NCBI RefSeq assembly: GCF_004795055.1
Contig: NZ_SSBJ01000002.1
Coordinates: 124,001-188,000, forward strand
Origin: Streptomyces sp. A1136
GTDB taxonomy: Bacteria > Actinomycetota > Actinomycetes > Streptomycetales > Streptomycetaceae
Reading direction: 5' to 3'
DNA: 64,000 nucleotides
Part shown: positions 30,488-39,704 of the stretch, one piece after another
Numbering within the stretch: the first letter of the stretch is position 1
Layout: every line of letters starts with the position of its first letter
Notes under the pieces: model-generated
What the model saw: only the letters and a program-made list of their open reading frames with translations
Databases searched by the model: none
What the model was told of the DNA's origin: nothing
Position numbers and translations under genes: made by a program

Positions 30488-32203
30488 CTACTGCCCCGTC
30501 TTCTGACGCTCCTTCTCGTACTCGGCGCGGTTGCGGTTCTGCTCCTCGTTGGTCACCGCGTACAGGGTCTTGTTCTCGTTGACGGAGACGAAGTAGTACC
30601 AGGGACCGGGCTCGGGGTTGATCGCGGCCCTGAGCGACTCCGCGCCCGGGTTGCCGATCGGACCGGCGGGCAGGCCCTTGATCCGGTAGGTGTTGTACGG
30701 GTCGTCGATCTTGCGCAGGTCGTTGACGGACCCGATGTCCAGGGTGCTCTGGCCCTTCATGTAGTTGACCGTGGAGTCGAAGTCGAGCAGGCCGTACGTC
30801 TCGGTGTTGCCGGGCTTGAGGCGGTTGTAGACGACCCGGGAGATCTTGACGAAGTCGTGCGGGTACTTGCCCTCGGCCTGGACGAGGCTCGCGACGGTGA
30901 CCAGTTCCAGCGGGCTCTTGAGACCCAGCTTGGCGGCCTGGCCCTTGACGTCGGACTTCGTGTACTCCTCGTTCGCCCGCGCCACCATCTGCTTGAGCAG
31001 CGCGTCCGGCTTCATGTCCTTGGTGAGGTCGTACCGCGCCGGGTAGAGGAATCCTTCCAGCGGGTCCTTGATGTCCTTGTTGGTGTTCGCCCAGTCCGGC
31101 AGTCCGAGGTTCTTGAACTCCTTGCCGGCGACGCTCTTCGTCGTGCCTTCCTGGAGGCCGAGCTTCTTGTCGATGGCGTCGTAGATCTGGACGTTGCGGG
31201 AGCCCTCGGCGATCGTCAGGACGTTCAGCTTCGAGGGGTCCGTCATCAGCGCGACGGCGGCGGCGGCGGACATCTTCTTCTTCAGCGGGTAGGTACCCGG
31301 CTGGATGCCCTTGCCCTTGGGGGTGTTCGCGGCGCTCACGAACGCCTTGGCGCTCGCGACCACCCCGGCCTTCTCCAGGATGCTGCCCATCTGGCCGAGG
31401 GTGGCGCCCTTGGGGATCTCGACGTCGACCGTCTCTTCGAGGCCCGAGCCCGCGTAGTCCTCGCCCGGGCCGTACCGCTCCTTGATGAAGGTGTAGCCGT
31501 AGTAGCCGCCACCGCCGAGGACCGCCGTGACAACCACGGCCGCGACCAGGCAGGACACGCCCCTGCGTCTGGGTTTCGCCTTCTTCGAACGGCCCGCGCG
31601 GCGGCCACCGCCGCCGGGACGGCCGTCGTCGTCGCCCGCGGGGAGCTCGGAATCCTCCTCGGGGTCCTCCGCGAGGACATCGGCGTCCTGGCTCCCCGGC
31701 TCCGGCTCCAGGTGGCGCCGGCTCGGGGGAACCGGCGGCGGGAACGCCTCCGGGGTGCCGTACAGGTCGGGGGCCTCGCCGGGGAAGCCGCCGCCGGTCT
31801 GCTGGGCGTACGGCTCCGCACCCGCGTACGGGTCCACGGGAGCGGGCGCCCCGGCGTACTGGGCTTGGCCGGTGTCCCACGGCTGGGCCCCGTACGCCGG
31901 CTGCGGCTGGTCGTTCTGCTGGTACTGCTGGTGCGGGAGGTAGCCCTCCTGCGGGACCTGCCGGTACTGCTGCTGGAACTGGTCCGGGTGCTGCTGTTGC
32001 TGCTGGTGTTGCTGCTCGTACTGCTGCGGGTCCTGGAACTGGGGGTCCTGGTGCTGCGGCGCCTGCGCGTACTGCTCCTGCGGACCACCGGCGTAAGGCA
32101 TCGGACCCTGCTGGGCCGGATGCCCGTTCCACCCCTGGTCCCCGTACAAGGGGTCCTCGGGGTGCCACGGTTCGGGGGCGCGGCCCCGGCCATACTCAGT
32201 CAT
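30488..32203 (-). CDS. mltG: endolytic murein transglycosylase MltG (YceG-like), long Gln-rich N-terminus
   Basis: 571 aa, far longer than the ~340 aa of E. coli MltG. Residues 1-212 are cytosolic and disordered: Gln/Pro/Tyr-rich (~40-135) then acidic and finally basic (SKKAKPRRR). One transmembrane helix lies at ~214-240. The extracellular YceG domain has LEGFLYPARY, ASLVQAEGKYPHDFVKISR (where E. coli has IVEKE), and YNTYRIKGLPAGPIGNPGAE. It cleaves nascent glycan strands and sets their length. It is 125 bp downstream of ruvX, the usual alaS-ruvX-mltG order. Confidence 0.94.
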   Translation of the reverse strand: MTEYGRGRAPEPWHPEDPLYGDQGWNGHPAQQGPMPYAGGPQEQYAQAPQHQDPQFQDPQQYEQQHQQQQQHPDQFQQQYRQVPQEGYLPHQQYQQNDQPQPAYGAQPWDTGQAQYAGAPAPVDPYAGAEPYAQQTGGGFPGEAPDLYGTPEAFPPPVPPSRRHLEPEPGSQDADVLAEDPEEDSELPAGDDDGRPGGGGRRAGRSKKAKPRRRGVSCLVAAVVVTAVLGGGGYYGYTFIKERYGPGEDYAGSGLEETVDVEIPKGATLGQMGSILEKAGVVASAKAFVSAANTPKGKGIQPGTYPLKKKMSAAAAVALMTDPSKLNVLTIAEGSRNVQIYDAIDKKLGLQEGTTKSVAGKEFKNLGLPDWANTNKDIKDPLEGFLYPARYDLTKDMKPDALLKQMVARANEEYTKSDVKGQAAKLGLKSPLELVTVASLVQAEGKYPHDFVKISRVVYNRLKPGNTETYGLLDFDSTVNYMKGQSTLDIGSVNDLRKIDDPYNTYRIKGLPAGPIGNPGAESLRAAINPEPGPWYYFVSVNENKTLYAVTNEEQNRNRAEYEKERQKTGQ

Positions 32204-32328
32204 CGATCCCCTAGAGCCGCGAGACGGAGGCAGCGGCTCGACGCCACGGCACCCGGTTCCGCCTCTGAAGTGGTGGGCGACGGCTGTTCGAATGCCGCCA
32301 CATCGCGCGGAACGTTACCGTATCGCGA

Positions 32329-32799
32329 TCAGACAACCACTTCGACGCACTCACCGGGCGGATTACCTGATACCCGTTCGGTCTCAAGAGCGTTCTGAAG
32401 GATCACCACGGCGGCCGCCTGATCGATGACCGCCCGCCCCTTCTTGGCGTTCTTCCCGGAGGCCCGCAGCCCCTGGGCGGCGGTGACCGTGGTCATCCGC
32501 TCGTCCACCAGACGGACCGTCACCGGCTTGATGCCCTTGGCGAGTTCGGTGGCGAAGACGCGCACCTTGGCCGCGGCCGGCCCCTCCCGCCCGCTGAGCG
32601 AGCGGGGGAGGCCGACCACCACTTCGAGCGGCTCGTACTCCTGCACGAGCTGCCGCAGCCGCCGGTGTGCGAACGGGATGTCCCGACCGGGCACTGTTTC
32701 CACCGGTGTGGCCAACACCCCGTCGGGGTCGCAGGAAGCGACCCCGATCCGGGCGTCCCCGACGTCGATGGCCAGTCGGCGGCCGCGGCGCAGTGTCAT
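32329..32799 (-). CDS. ruvX: Holliday junction resolvase-like RuvX (YqgF)
   Basis: 156 aa. RNase H-fold signatures are LAIDVGDARIGVA with the first catalytic Asp, EVVVGLPRSLSGREG with the Glu-type loop, and RLVDERMTTVTAA. The family acts in 16S rRNA 5'-end maturation and/or pre-resolution of DNA junctions. The ATG is 2 bp after the alaS stop, so it is co-translated with alaS. Confidence 0.94.
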   Translation of the reverse strand: MTLRRGRRLAIDVGDARIGVASCDPDGVLATPVETVPGRDIPFAHRRLRQLVQEYEPLEVVVGLPRSLSGREGPAAAKVRVFATELAKGIKPVTVRLVDERMTTVTAAQGLRASGKNAKKGRAVIDQAAAVVILQNALETERVSGNPPGECVEVVV

Positions 32800-32801
32800 C
32801 G

Positions 32802-35486
32802 TCAGGCCGTCTCGGTGACGAGGCGCTCGACCGCGGCGATGGCCTCCGGCACGGCGGCCGGGTTCTGGCCGCCGCCCTGGGCCACGTCGGGCTTGCCGCC
32901 ACCGCCGCCACCGAGGGTCTTGGCGGCGGCGCGGACCAGGTCACCGGCCTTGAGACCGCGCTCGCGGGCGGCCTCGTTGGTGGCGATGACGGTCAGCGGC
33001 CGGTCGTTCGCCACGGTGAACAGGGCCACGACGGCCGGCCGGCCGGCCTGCCCCGACATCTGACCGAGCCGCCCGCGCACGTCGAGGACCAGCCTGCGCA
33101 GGTCGTCGGCGCCGGTGCCGTCCGGCACCTGGCCGACGACGAGGGCCACGCCGCGGATGTCCTGGGCGTTCTCGGCGAGACCCGCGGCGGCCTGGAGGAC
33201 CTTCTCCGCGCGGAACTTCTCGATCTCCTTCTCGGCGTCCTTCAGCTTGCCGAGCATGGAGGCGATCTTCTCCGGCAGTTCCTCCGGACGACCCTTGACC
33301 AGCTCCTGGAGCTGGGCGACGACCGTGTGCTCCTTGGCGAGGAAGTTGTACGCGTCCACGCCCACCAGGGCCTCGACGCGGCGCACGCCGGAGCCGATGG
33401 AGGATTCGCCGAGCAGCTTGACCAGGCCGAGCTGGCTGGTGTTGCCGACGTGCGTACCGCCGCACAGCTCCTTGGAGAAGTCGCCGATGGTCACCACGCG
33501 CACGCGCTCGCCGTACTTCTCGCCGAACTCGGCGATGGCGCCCTGCTTCTTCGCCTCGTCGATGCTCATGATCTCGGCCGTGACGTCGAGCTCGCGGGAG
33601 AGCACGTCGTTGATCTTCTGCTCGACGTCGGTGAGGACCGTGCCGGGGACGGCGTTCGGCGAGCCGAAGTCGAAGCGGAAGCGGCCGGGGCTGTTCTCGG
33701 AACCGGCCTGGGCGGCCGTCGGGCCGAGGGCGTCGCGCAGGGCCTGGTGGGTCAGGTGCGTGGCGGAGTGGGCGCGGGCGATGGCCCGGCGGCGCCGGAC
33801 GTCGATCGCCGCGTAGGCGGAGGCGCCCACCGTCACCTCGCCGACCTGCACCGAACCCTTGTGCACGGAGACACCGGGGACGGGCTGCTGGACGTCGCGG
33901 ACCTCGATGACGGCGCCGGAGTCGAGCTTGATCCGGCCCTGGTCGGCGAGCTGGCCGCCGCCCTCGGCATAGAAGGGGGTGCGGTCCAGGACGACCTCGA
34001 CCTCGTCGCCCTCGGAGGCGGCGGGCGCCGAGACGCCGTTGACCAGCAGGCCGACGATGGTGGACTCGCCCTGCGTGGTGGCGTAGCCGGTGAACTCGGT
34101 GGCGCCCGAGCCGTCGGCGATCTCCCGGTAGGCGGACATGTCCGCGTGGCCGGTCTTCTTGGCCTTGGCGTCGGCCTTGGCCCGGTCGCGCTGCTCCTGC
34201 ATGAGGCGGCGGAAGCCGCTCTCGTCCACGGAGAGGCCCTGCTCCGCGGCCATCTCCAGGGTCAGGTCGATCGGGAAGCCCCAGGTGTCGTGGAGCAGGA
34301 ACGCCTTGTCGCCGGACAGGACGCTGCCGCCGGCGGCCTTGGTCTCGCTGACCGCCGAGTCGAGGATGTTCGTGCCGCCCTTGATCGCCTTGAGGAAGGC
34401 GGCCTCTTCGGCCAGGGCGACGGTCTCGATGCGCCCCCGGTCGGTGACGAGCTCCGGGTACTGCTGCCCCATCGTGTCGATCACGACGTCGATGAGGTCC
34501 TTGACGACCGGGCCGGTGGCGCCCATGAGGCGCATGTTGCGGATGGCACGGCGCATGATGCGGCGCAGCACGTAGCCGCGACCCTCGTTGCCGGGGGTGA
34601 CACCGTCGCCGATGAGCATGGTGGAGGTGCGGATGTGGTCGGCGACCACGCGCAGGGAGACATCGGTCTCCTGGGCGGCGCCGTAGCGCACGCCGGTCAG
34701 CTCGGTGGCCCTGTCCATGACGACGCGCAGGGTGTCGGTCTCGTACATGTTCCGCACGCCCTGCAGGATCATCGCGAGGCGTTCGAGGCCGAGGCCGGTG
34801 TCGATGTTCTTCGAGGGCAGGTCCCCGAGGATCGGGAAGTCTTCCTTCCCGTCGCCGGCGCCGCGCTCGTACTGCATGAAGACCAGGTTCCAGATCTCCA
34901 CGTACCGCTCGTCGTTGACGGCCGGGCCGCCCTCGACACCGAACTCGGGGCCGCGGTCGTAGTTGATCTCGGAGCAGGGACCGCAGGGGCCCGGGACGCC
35001 CATGGACCAGAAGTTGTCCTTCTTGCCCAGGCGCTGGATGCGCTCGGCGGGGACGCCGATCTTCTCGCGCCAGATCTGCTCGGCCTCGTCGTCGTCGAGG
35101 TAGACGGTGATCCAGAGCTTCTCGGGCTCAAGGCCGTAGCCGCCGTCCGCCACGGAGCTGGTCAGCAGCTCCCAGGCGTACTTGATGGCGCCTTCCTTGA
35201 AGTAGTCGCCGAAGGAGAAGTTGCCGCACATCTGGAAGAACGTGCCGTGGCGGGTGGTCTTGCCGACCTCTTCGATGTCCGGGGTGCGGACGCACTTCTG
35301 CACGCTCGTGAGCGTGGGGGCCGGCGGCTTGACCTCGCCCAGGAAGTAGGGCTTGAACGGCACCATGCCCGCGGGCACCAGCAGCAGAGTCGGGTCGTCC
35401 GCGATGAGCGACGCCGAAGGGACAACGGTGTGACCGCGCTCCTCGAAGAAGCTCAGCCAGCGGCGGCGGATTTCAGCCGACTCCAT
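32802..35486 (-). CDS. alaS: alanyl-tRNA synthetase
   Basis: 894 aa. Class II catalytic core ([20 protein letters not shown] motif 2 region; [18 protein letters not shown]), the editing domain with zinc ligands in [16 protein letters not shown] and [14 protein letters not shown], and a C-terminal DHHA1 domain with [14 protein letters not shown] near the end. Charges tRNA-Ala and edits Ser/Gly mischarging. Its ATG overlaps the upstream stop by 1 bp (TGATG). The cluster 36285-30488 reads as one unit. Confidence 0.97.
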   Translation of the reverse strand: MESAEIRRRWLSFFEERGHTVVPSASLIADDPTLLLVPAGMVPFKPYFLGEVKPPAPTLTSVQKCVRTPDIEEVGKTTRHGTFFQMCGNFSFGDYFKEGAIKYAWELLTSSVADGGYGLEPEKLWITVYLDDDEAEQIWREKIGVPAERIQRLGKKDNFWSMGVPGPCGPCSEINYDRGPEFGVEGGPAVNDERYVEIWNLVFMQYERGAGDGKEDFPILGDLPSKNIDTGLGLERLAMILQGVRNMYETDTLRVVMDRATELTGVRYGAAQETDVSLRVVADHIRTSTMLIGDGVTPGNEGRGYVLRRIMRRAIRNMRLMGATGPVVKDLIDVVIDTMGQQYPELVTDRGRIETVALAEEAAFLKAIKGGTNILDSAVSETKAAGGSVLSGDKAFLLHDTWGFPIDLTLEMAAEQGLSVDESGFRRLMQEQRDRAKADAKAKKTGHADMSAYREIADGSGATEFTGYATTQGESTIVGLLVNGVSAPAASEGDEVEVVLDRTPFYAEGGGQLADQGRIKLDSGAVIEVRDVQQPVPGVSVHKGSVQVGEVTVGASAYAAIDVRRRRAIARAHSATHLTHQALRDALGPTAAQAGSENSPGRFRFDFGSPNAVPGTVLTDVEQKINDVLSRELDVTAEIMSIDEAKKQGAIAEFGEKYGERVRVVTIGDFSKELCGGTHVGNTSQLGLVKLLGESSIGSGVRRVEALVGVDAYNFLAKEHTVVAQLQELVKGRPEELPEKIASMLGKLKDAEKEIEKFRAEKVLQAAAGLAENAQDIRGVALVVGQVPDGTGADDLRRLVLDVRGRLGQMSGQAGRPAVVALFTVANDRPLTVIATNEAARERGLKAGDLVRAAAKTLGGGGGGKPDVAQGGGQNPAAVPEAIAAVERLVTETA

Positions 35487-35848
35487 CAGTGGTCCTCATT
35501 CCGGTTGTACGAAAACTTCGTGGGGTGGGTGGTCTGGTCGTGCGGGTCGAGCGCGAGGGCCCGTGTCCGCCGGGGCCCGGGCAACGCGGTGACGTTGTCG
35601 AGCCGGGCCGCGTCCTCGTCGGACCGACGCAAACCGAGTGCGTCGTTCAGCTGTTCCTCGCGCTGGGTCATTCCCGCCTTGACGTCCAGGGCGAAGTCCT
35701 TGAGGCGGTGGCCCGCCTCGACGGCCTTGTCGGCGGCCTGGGCGGCGAGGCTCTCCGGGGTCAGCTTCTTGAGCTGTCGGTTGACCTTGGTGGTGGCCCA
35801 CACGCCGGCGGCGGCGCCGGCGGTGAACCAGAAGGCTCGGCGGAACAT
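35486..35848 (-). CDS. DUF6167-like small membrane-associated protein
   Basis: 120 aa. A short hydrophobic N-terminal segment ([17 protein letters not shown]) is followed by an amphipathic helical body ([20 protein letters not shown]) and a hydrophilic tail. It is recognisable as the conserved actinobacterial protein found between a DUF948 gene and alaS (I recall the DUF6167 label). It lies 8 bp downstream of the DUF948 gene and overlaps alaS by 1 bp. Function unknown; membrane-tethered scaffold is a guess. Confidence 0.85.
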   Translation of the reverse strand: MFRRAFWFTAGAAAGVWATTKVNRQLKKLTPESLAAQAADKAVEAGHRLKDFALDVKAGMTQREEQLNDALGLRRSDEDAARLDNVTALPGPRRTRALALDPHDQTTHPTKFSYNRNEDH

Positions 35849-35856
35849 CGGAGGTC

Positions 35857-36285
35857 TCAGCCCTTCTGCTTCCGGCGCCGGGCGGCCGGCACCGTACGGC
35901 CGACGATCACAGTGCGTCGGGGGGTCTTGGTGGGCTCGGCGTCGGTCCGGCCCAGGGCCTTGCGCACGCCGTAGCCGAAGGCGGCGACCTTGACGAGCGG
36001 GCCGCCGAAGGTGGAGGCCACGGTCGAGGAGAGGGCGGAGGCGTTGGAGGTGACCTCCTGGACGTCGCTCGCGATGGCGTCGACCCGGTCGAGCTGGGTG
36101 CGTGCGGAGCGCACGGTGGTGGAGGCGTCCGCGAGCAGCGGGACGGCCTGCTCCGTCACGTCCGCCACGAGCTTGGTCGTCGCCTTGAGCACCTGGGCCA
36201 GTCTCACCAACGCCACGGCGAGGAACGAGACCAGAATGGCCCAGAAGACGGCCACGAGGATACCGGCCACCTCTCCACCGGACAC
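35857..36285 (-). CDS. DUF948 domain-containing membrane protein
   Basis: 142 aa, GTG start. One transmembrane helix at ~5-28 (VAGILVAVFWAILVSFLAVAL), then a long amphipathic helix with heptad character (VADVTEQAVPLLADASTTV, QLDRVDAIASDVQEVTSNA), and a basic C-terminus (PAARRRKQKG). This is the DUF948 architecture, related in layout to general-stress/phage-shock-like membrane coiled-coil proteins. First gene of the alaS transcription unit. Function unknown. Confidence 0.85.
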   Translation of the reverse strand: MSGGEVAGILVAVFWAILVSFLAVALVRLAQVLKATTKLVADVTEQAVPLLADASTTVRSARTQLDRVDAIASDVQEVTSNASALSSTVASTFGGPLVKVAAFGYGVRKALGRTDAEPTKTPRRTVIVGRTVPAARRRKQKG

Positions 36286-36398
36286 GTTTGCACCGCTCTC
36301 TGCACGTAGATCACCGCGTATGAAAAGTCTTCTCCGACCCTATCGCGCCGGAGATCCCCGGCCGTACCGGAATAACCACCCGGCCGGGAAAGCAGGAA

Positions 36399-36432
36399 GC
36401 CCGCCGGCTCCCCCGAGGGGGAACCGGCGGGC
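36399..36432 (-). terminator. rpsD terminator
   Basis: GCCCGCCGG (36399-36407) pairs with CCGGCGGGC (36424-36432), with an inner CCCCC/GGGGG stem (36410-36414/36417-36421), 34 bp past the rpsD stop. Confidence 0.8.
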
Positions 36433-36465
36433 TGACCAGCCTGTGAGGCTACGGCCGCCGGAAGA

Positions 36466-37077
36466 TCAGCGGGCGTAGTACTCGACGACGAGCTGCTCGT
36501 CGCAGATGACCGGGATTTCCTTGCGGTTCGGGTCGCGGTCCAGGCGGAAGGCCAGGGCCTTCAGGTTGACCTGCAGGTAACGGGGGGTCTCGCCCTCGCC
36601 TGCGTAGCCACCCTCACGGGCAACCTGGAACGGAACCTTCTCGCGGCTGCGCTCGCGCACCGTGATCACGTCGTCCGGGCGGACGCGGAACGACGGCTTG
36701 TCGACCTTGGCACCGTTGACCTCGATGTGGCCGTGAACGACCATCTGGCGGGCCTGGTAGATGGTGCGGGCGATGCCCGAACGCAGGACCAGGGCGTCGA
36801 GGCGACGCTCGAGCTCGACGACCAGCGCCTCGCCCGTCTTGCCTTCGGCCTTCTTGGCGCGGTCGTAGGCGCGAGCCATCTGACGCTCAGAGATGTCGTA
36901 CTGGGCGCGCAGACGCTGCTTCTCGAGCAGACGAACCTTGTAGTCCGAGTTCTGCTTGCGGCCACGGCCGTGCTCGCCCGGCGGGTAGGGGCGGGCCTCG
37001 AAGTACTTGACGGCCTTCGGGGTCAGCGCAATGCCGAGGGCACGCGACTTCTTGACCTTGGGTCGCTTCTGGTTCAC
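36466..37077 (-). CDS. rpsD: 30S ribosomal protein S4, zinc-free form
   Basis: 203 aa from GTG 37077, behind GGAGGT. The N-terminus ([19 protein letters not shown]) lacks the four zinc cysteines of the C+ form; the core [20 protein letters not shown] and the S4 RNA-binding domain ([39 protein letters not shown]) are intact. S4 nucleates 30S assembly. It stands alone rather than in an rpsM-rpsK-rpoA operon, as known for Streptomyces, with its own terminator. Confidence 0.96.
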   Translation of the reverse strand: MNQKRPKVKKSRALGIALTPKAVKYFEARPYPPGEHGRGRKQNSDYKVRLLEKQRLRAQYDISERQMARAYDRAKKAEGKTGEALVVELERRLDALVLRSGIARTIYQARQMVVHGHIEVNGAKVDKPSFRVRPDDVITVRERSREKVPFQVAREGGYAGEGETPRYLQVNLKALAFRLDRDPNRKEIPVICDEQLVVEYYAR

Positions 37078-37132
37078 GTGGAACCTACCTCCATGTAGTT
37101 CTGGTGAGGCTTACCGTAACGAGGAGGACGTA

Positions 37133-37627
37133 ATGCCTCGACCACATGGGATCCCCCCGTCCAGTGCGCATCGAAGTTCGGGTTCCACCACAACGGAATC
37201 CGCTTTCGACGACGGTAGACAAGGTCAGCCGCGTCCCAGGGAAGGCGTTCGGCAGCTCACCGGAGCCGAACGCGTACGAACCCTCGTAGAGTCCAACGCC
37301 TCAGTATCCCCCACGTCGCCGGGTGCTCCTGACGCGCAGGGGCGGGGCGGGTGCGGGACAGGGGAGCCGGCCGCTGCGGCCGTCACCCCGGACGGGGACG
37401 TGATCCTCCTTGTTCCCAAGGGATCCGCGGCCACGGAGGCCACCGCTCACGCCCAGGACCCCGACCCCACCGTGATCGAGATCACGGATGCGGCGCCGGT
37501 GTCCGTGGACCATCGTATCCGAGGCCCCGGCGGGCGGGGCTCCGCCCCGGGCGGTCAGCCCCGCTCGCCCCGCAGGCGTTCGCGGACCTTCTCCACCACG
37601 TCCGCGTACCGCGCCTCGGCGCCGTAG
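37133..37627 (+). pseudogene. truncated DUF2470 (HugZ-like) domain remnant
   Basis: The 480 bp between rpsD and rarA hold one convincing plus-strand frame. ATG 37133 follows GAGGAGGACGTA. The product contains LTGAERVRTLVESN, AVTPDGDVILLVPKGSAATE and TVIEITDAAPVSVDHRIRG, which look like the N-terminal half of Streptomyces DUF2470 proteins (FMN/heme-handling, HugZ-like fold). The homology ends near 37525 and the frame then runs through GC-rich sequence into the rarA 3' end. The rest of the domain is absent, and the start region carries an extra low-complexity insert. Probably a decaying gene; function lost is inference. Confidence 0.55.
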
Positions 37628-38910
37628 CGCGTCGGCTCGTAGTACCTCTTGCCCTGGACCTCGTCCGGCGCGTACTGCTGGGCCGCGATCGCGCCCGGTA
37701 CGTCGTGCGGGTACACGTACCCCACCGCGTGACCCAGCTTGGCCGCGCCCTTGTAGTGGCCGTCGCGCAGGTGCGCCGGGACCGAGCCGGCCAGTCCCGT
37801 CCGGACGTCCGCCAGGGCCGCGCCGATCGCCGTCGTCGCGGTGTTCGACTTGGGGGCCAGCGCCAGGGCGATGGTGACGTGCGACAGGGTCAGCGCCGCC
37901 TCCGGGAAGCCGATCATGGCCACGGCCTGCGCCGCCGCGACCGCGAGCGGCAGGGCCGTCGGGTCCGCGAGTCCGATGTCCTCGCTGGCGGAAATCATCA
38001 GGCGCCGTGCGATGAACCGGGGGTCCTCCCCCGCCTCGATCATCCGGGCCAGGTAGTGCAGCGCCGCGTCCACGTCCGAGCCCCGGATGGACTTGATCAG
38101 GGCGCTTGCCACGTCGTAGTGCTGGTCGCCGTCCCGGTCGTACGTGACGGCGGCGCGGTCGACGGCCTCCTCCACGGTCCGCAGGGTGATCTCCGGCTCA
38201 CCCTTGGCGATCGCGGAACCGGCCCCGGCCTCCAGGGCCGTCAGCGCCCGGCGGGCGTCACCGCCCGCGATGCGCAGCAGGTGCGCCTCGGCGTCGGCCG
38301 GCAGCGTCACCGCCCCGCCCAGTCCCCGCTCCTCCGTCAGCGCGCGCCGCAGCAGCGCCCGCAGGTCGTCGTCGGTGAGCGGCTCCAGCGTCAGCAGCAG
38401 GGAGCGCGAGAGCAGAGGCGAGATGATCGAGAAGTAGGGGTTCTCGGTCGTCGCCGCGATGAGGGTCACCCAGCGGTTCTCCACGGCCGGCAGCAGCGAG
38501 TCCTGCTGCGCCTTGCTGAAGCGGTGGATCTCGTCGAGGAAGAGGACGGTTTCCCTGCCGTACCCGCCGGCCGCCCGCCGGGCGCCCTCGATGACGGCGC
38601 GGACCTCTTTCACTCCGGCGGTGATCGCCGACAGCTCCACGAACCGCTTCTGCGTCGCCTGGCTGACCACGTACGCGAGGGTGGTCTTCCCGGTGCCCGG
38701 AGGCCCCCACAGGATCACCGAGGAGGCGCCGGCCGGTCCCCCGGCGCCTTCCCCGACCAGTCGCCGCAGCGGGGCGCCCGGTTTCAGCAGGTGCTGCTGG
38801 CCCACGACCTCGTCCAGGGTGCGCGGGCGCATCCGGACGGCGAGCGGAGAACTGGACGGGTCCTTCTCCTGGCGGTCCTCGGCGGCGGCGGTGAAGAGAT
38901 CTGGTTCCAC
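37555..38910 (-). CDS. rarA: replication-associated recombination protein A (MgsA/RarA AAA+ ATPase)
   Basis: 451 aa. AAA+ core: [16 protein letters not shown], Walker [17 protein letters not shown], Walker [21 protein letters not shown], sensor 1 [11 protein letters not shown]. The C-terminal MgsA-type tetramerisation region includes [20 protein letters not shown] and [19 protein letters not shown]. The family acts at stalled forks with SSB. GTG start; 40 bp downstream of the VKOR gene. Confidence 0.95.
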   Translation of the reverse strand: MEPDLFTAAAEDRQEKDPSSSPLAVRMRPRTLDEVVGQQHLLKPGAPLRRLVGEGAGGPAGASSVILWGPPGTGKTTLAYVVSQATQKRFVELSAITAGVKEVRAVIEGARRAAGGYGRETVLFLDEIHRFSKAQQDSLLPAVENRWVTLIAATTENPYFSIISPLLSRSLLLTLEPLTDDDLRALLRRALTEERGLGGAVTLPADAEAHLLRIAGGDARRALTALEAGAGSAIAKGEPEITLRTVEEAVDRAAVTYDRDGDQHYDVASALIKSIRGSDVDAALHYLARMIEAGEDPRFIARRLMISASEDIGLADPTALPLAVAAAQAVAMIGFPEAALTLSHVTIALALAPKSNTATTAIGAALADVRTGLAGSVPAHLRDGHYKGAAKLGHAVGYVYPHDVPGAIAAQQYAPDEVQGKRYYEPTRYGAEARYADVVEKVRERLRGERG

Positions 38911-38950
38911 ATGGGAAGCCTATGCGAGGCCACTGACAGCCACGGGGCCG

Positions 38951-39562
38951 TCAGGAGGTCCAGAAGTCCCACCAGCGGGTCAGGATCAGCATCCCGATGA
39001 TCCCGACGTGCAGCACGGGCAGCACCCAGGGGAACTCGTCGAGGAAGCCGCGCAGCCAGCCGGGGGCCGGCAGCATGCGGGTGCGCACGGTGTGGGCGGT
39101 CACGTACCAGAACATGAAGATCGTGGCGACCCAGGTGAGGCAGCACCACAGGCACAGCGAGTTGATGTTGTACAGCGACTGGTACATCAGCCAGGTGCAG
39201 AAGGCGACGCCGAACAGCATGCCCGCGTTGAGGGTGAGCCAGTACCAACGGCGGAAGCGCGCACCGGCCAACAGGCTCATGCCGACGCAGATCACGATGC
39301 CGTAGGCGACGAGACCCAGCATCGGGTTGGGGAAACCGAAGGCGGCGGCCTGGTCGCTCTTCATGATGTTGCCGCAGGAGACGATCGGGTTCAGGCTGCA
39401 GCCCGGCGTGAAGTTCGGGTCCTCCAGCAGCTTGAACTTGTCGATGGTGATCACCCAGGCGGCCACCAGCGCCGCCGCGCCGGTGATCACCAGGAGCAGC
39501 GCCAGGGCCCGGCTTCCGCCGAAGGTCCGGGCGGTGTCCGCGTCAGCGCCTGTTGTCGTCAT
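38951..39562 (-). CDS. vitamin K epoxide reductase (VKOR) family membrane oxidoreductase
   Basis: 203 aa with about five transmembrane segments. The active-site CXXC is C137-L-W-C140 (SLCLWCCLTW), and the shuttle cysteines C55 and C63 lie in the external loop TPGCSLNPIVSCGNIM. No thioredoxin domain is fused, unlike some bacterial VKORs, so a separate DsbA-like partner is expected. In actinobacteria VKOR replaces DsbB, reoxidising DsbA with menaquinone for disulfide formation in exported proteins. It lies between hisS and rarA. Confidence 0.93.
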   Translation of the reverse strand: MTTTGADADTARTFGGSRALALLLVITGAAALVAAWVITIDKFKLLEDPNFTPGCSLNPIVSCGNIMKSDQAAAFGFPNPMLGLVAYGIVICVGMSLLAGARFRRWYWLTLNAGMLFGVAFCTWLMYQSLYNINSLCLWCCLTWVATIFMFWYVTAHTVRTRMLPAPGWLRGFLDEFPWVLPVLHVGIIGMLILTRWWDFWTS

Positions 39563-39650
39563 CCCGCCCGCTCCACATCTACAAGGTCGTCAAGCACCGG
39601 CCATTGTGCCGTACGGGGCCGCCCGGGGGCCGTTCGTTGCGGATAAGGAC

Positions 39651-39691
39651 GAGGGGGCGGGCCGGGGGGCGCTCCCCCGACCCGCCCCCTC
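39651..39691 (-). terminator. hisS terminator
   Basis: GAGGGGGCGGG (39651-39661) pairs with CCCGCCCCCTC (39681-39691); an inner CGGGGG/CCCCCG extends the stem past one mismatch. 13 bp past the hisS stop. Confidence 0.85.
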
Positions 39692-39704
39692 GGGACGGCG
39701 GCCG

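Noticed and set aside
31900..32120. CAG/CTG-rich tract in mltG as a possible microsatellite or mobile scar
   Set aside because: It encodes the in-frame Gln-rich arm of MltG with varied Gln, Tyr and Pro codons, so it is coding low complexity rather than a separate repeat element.
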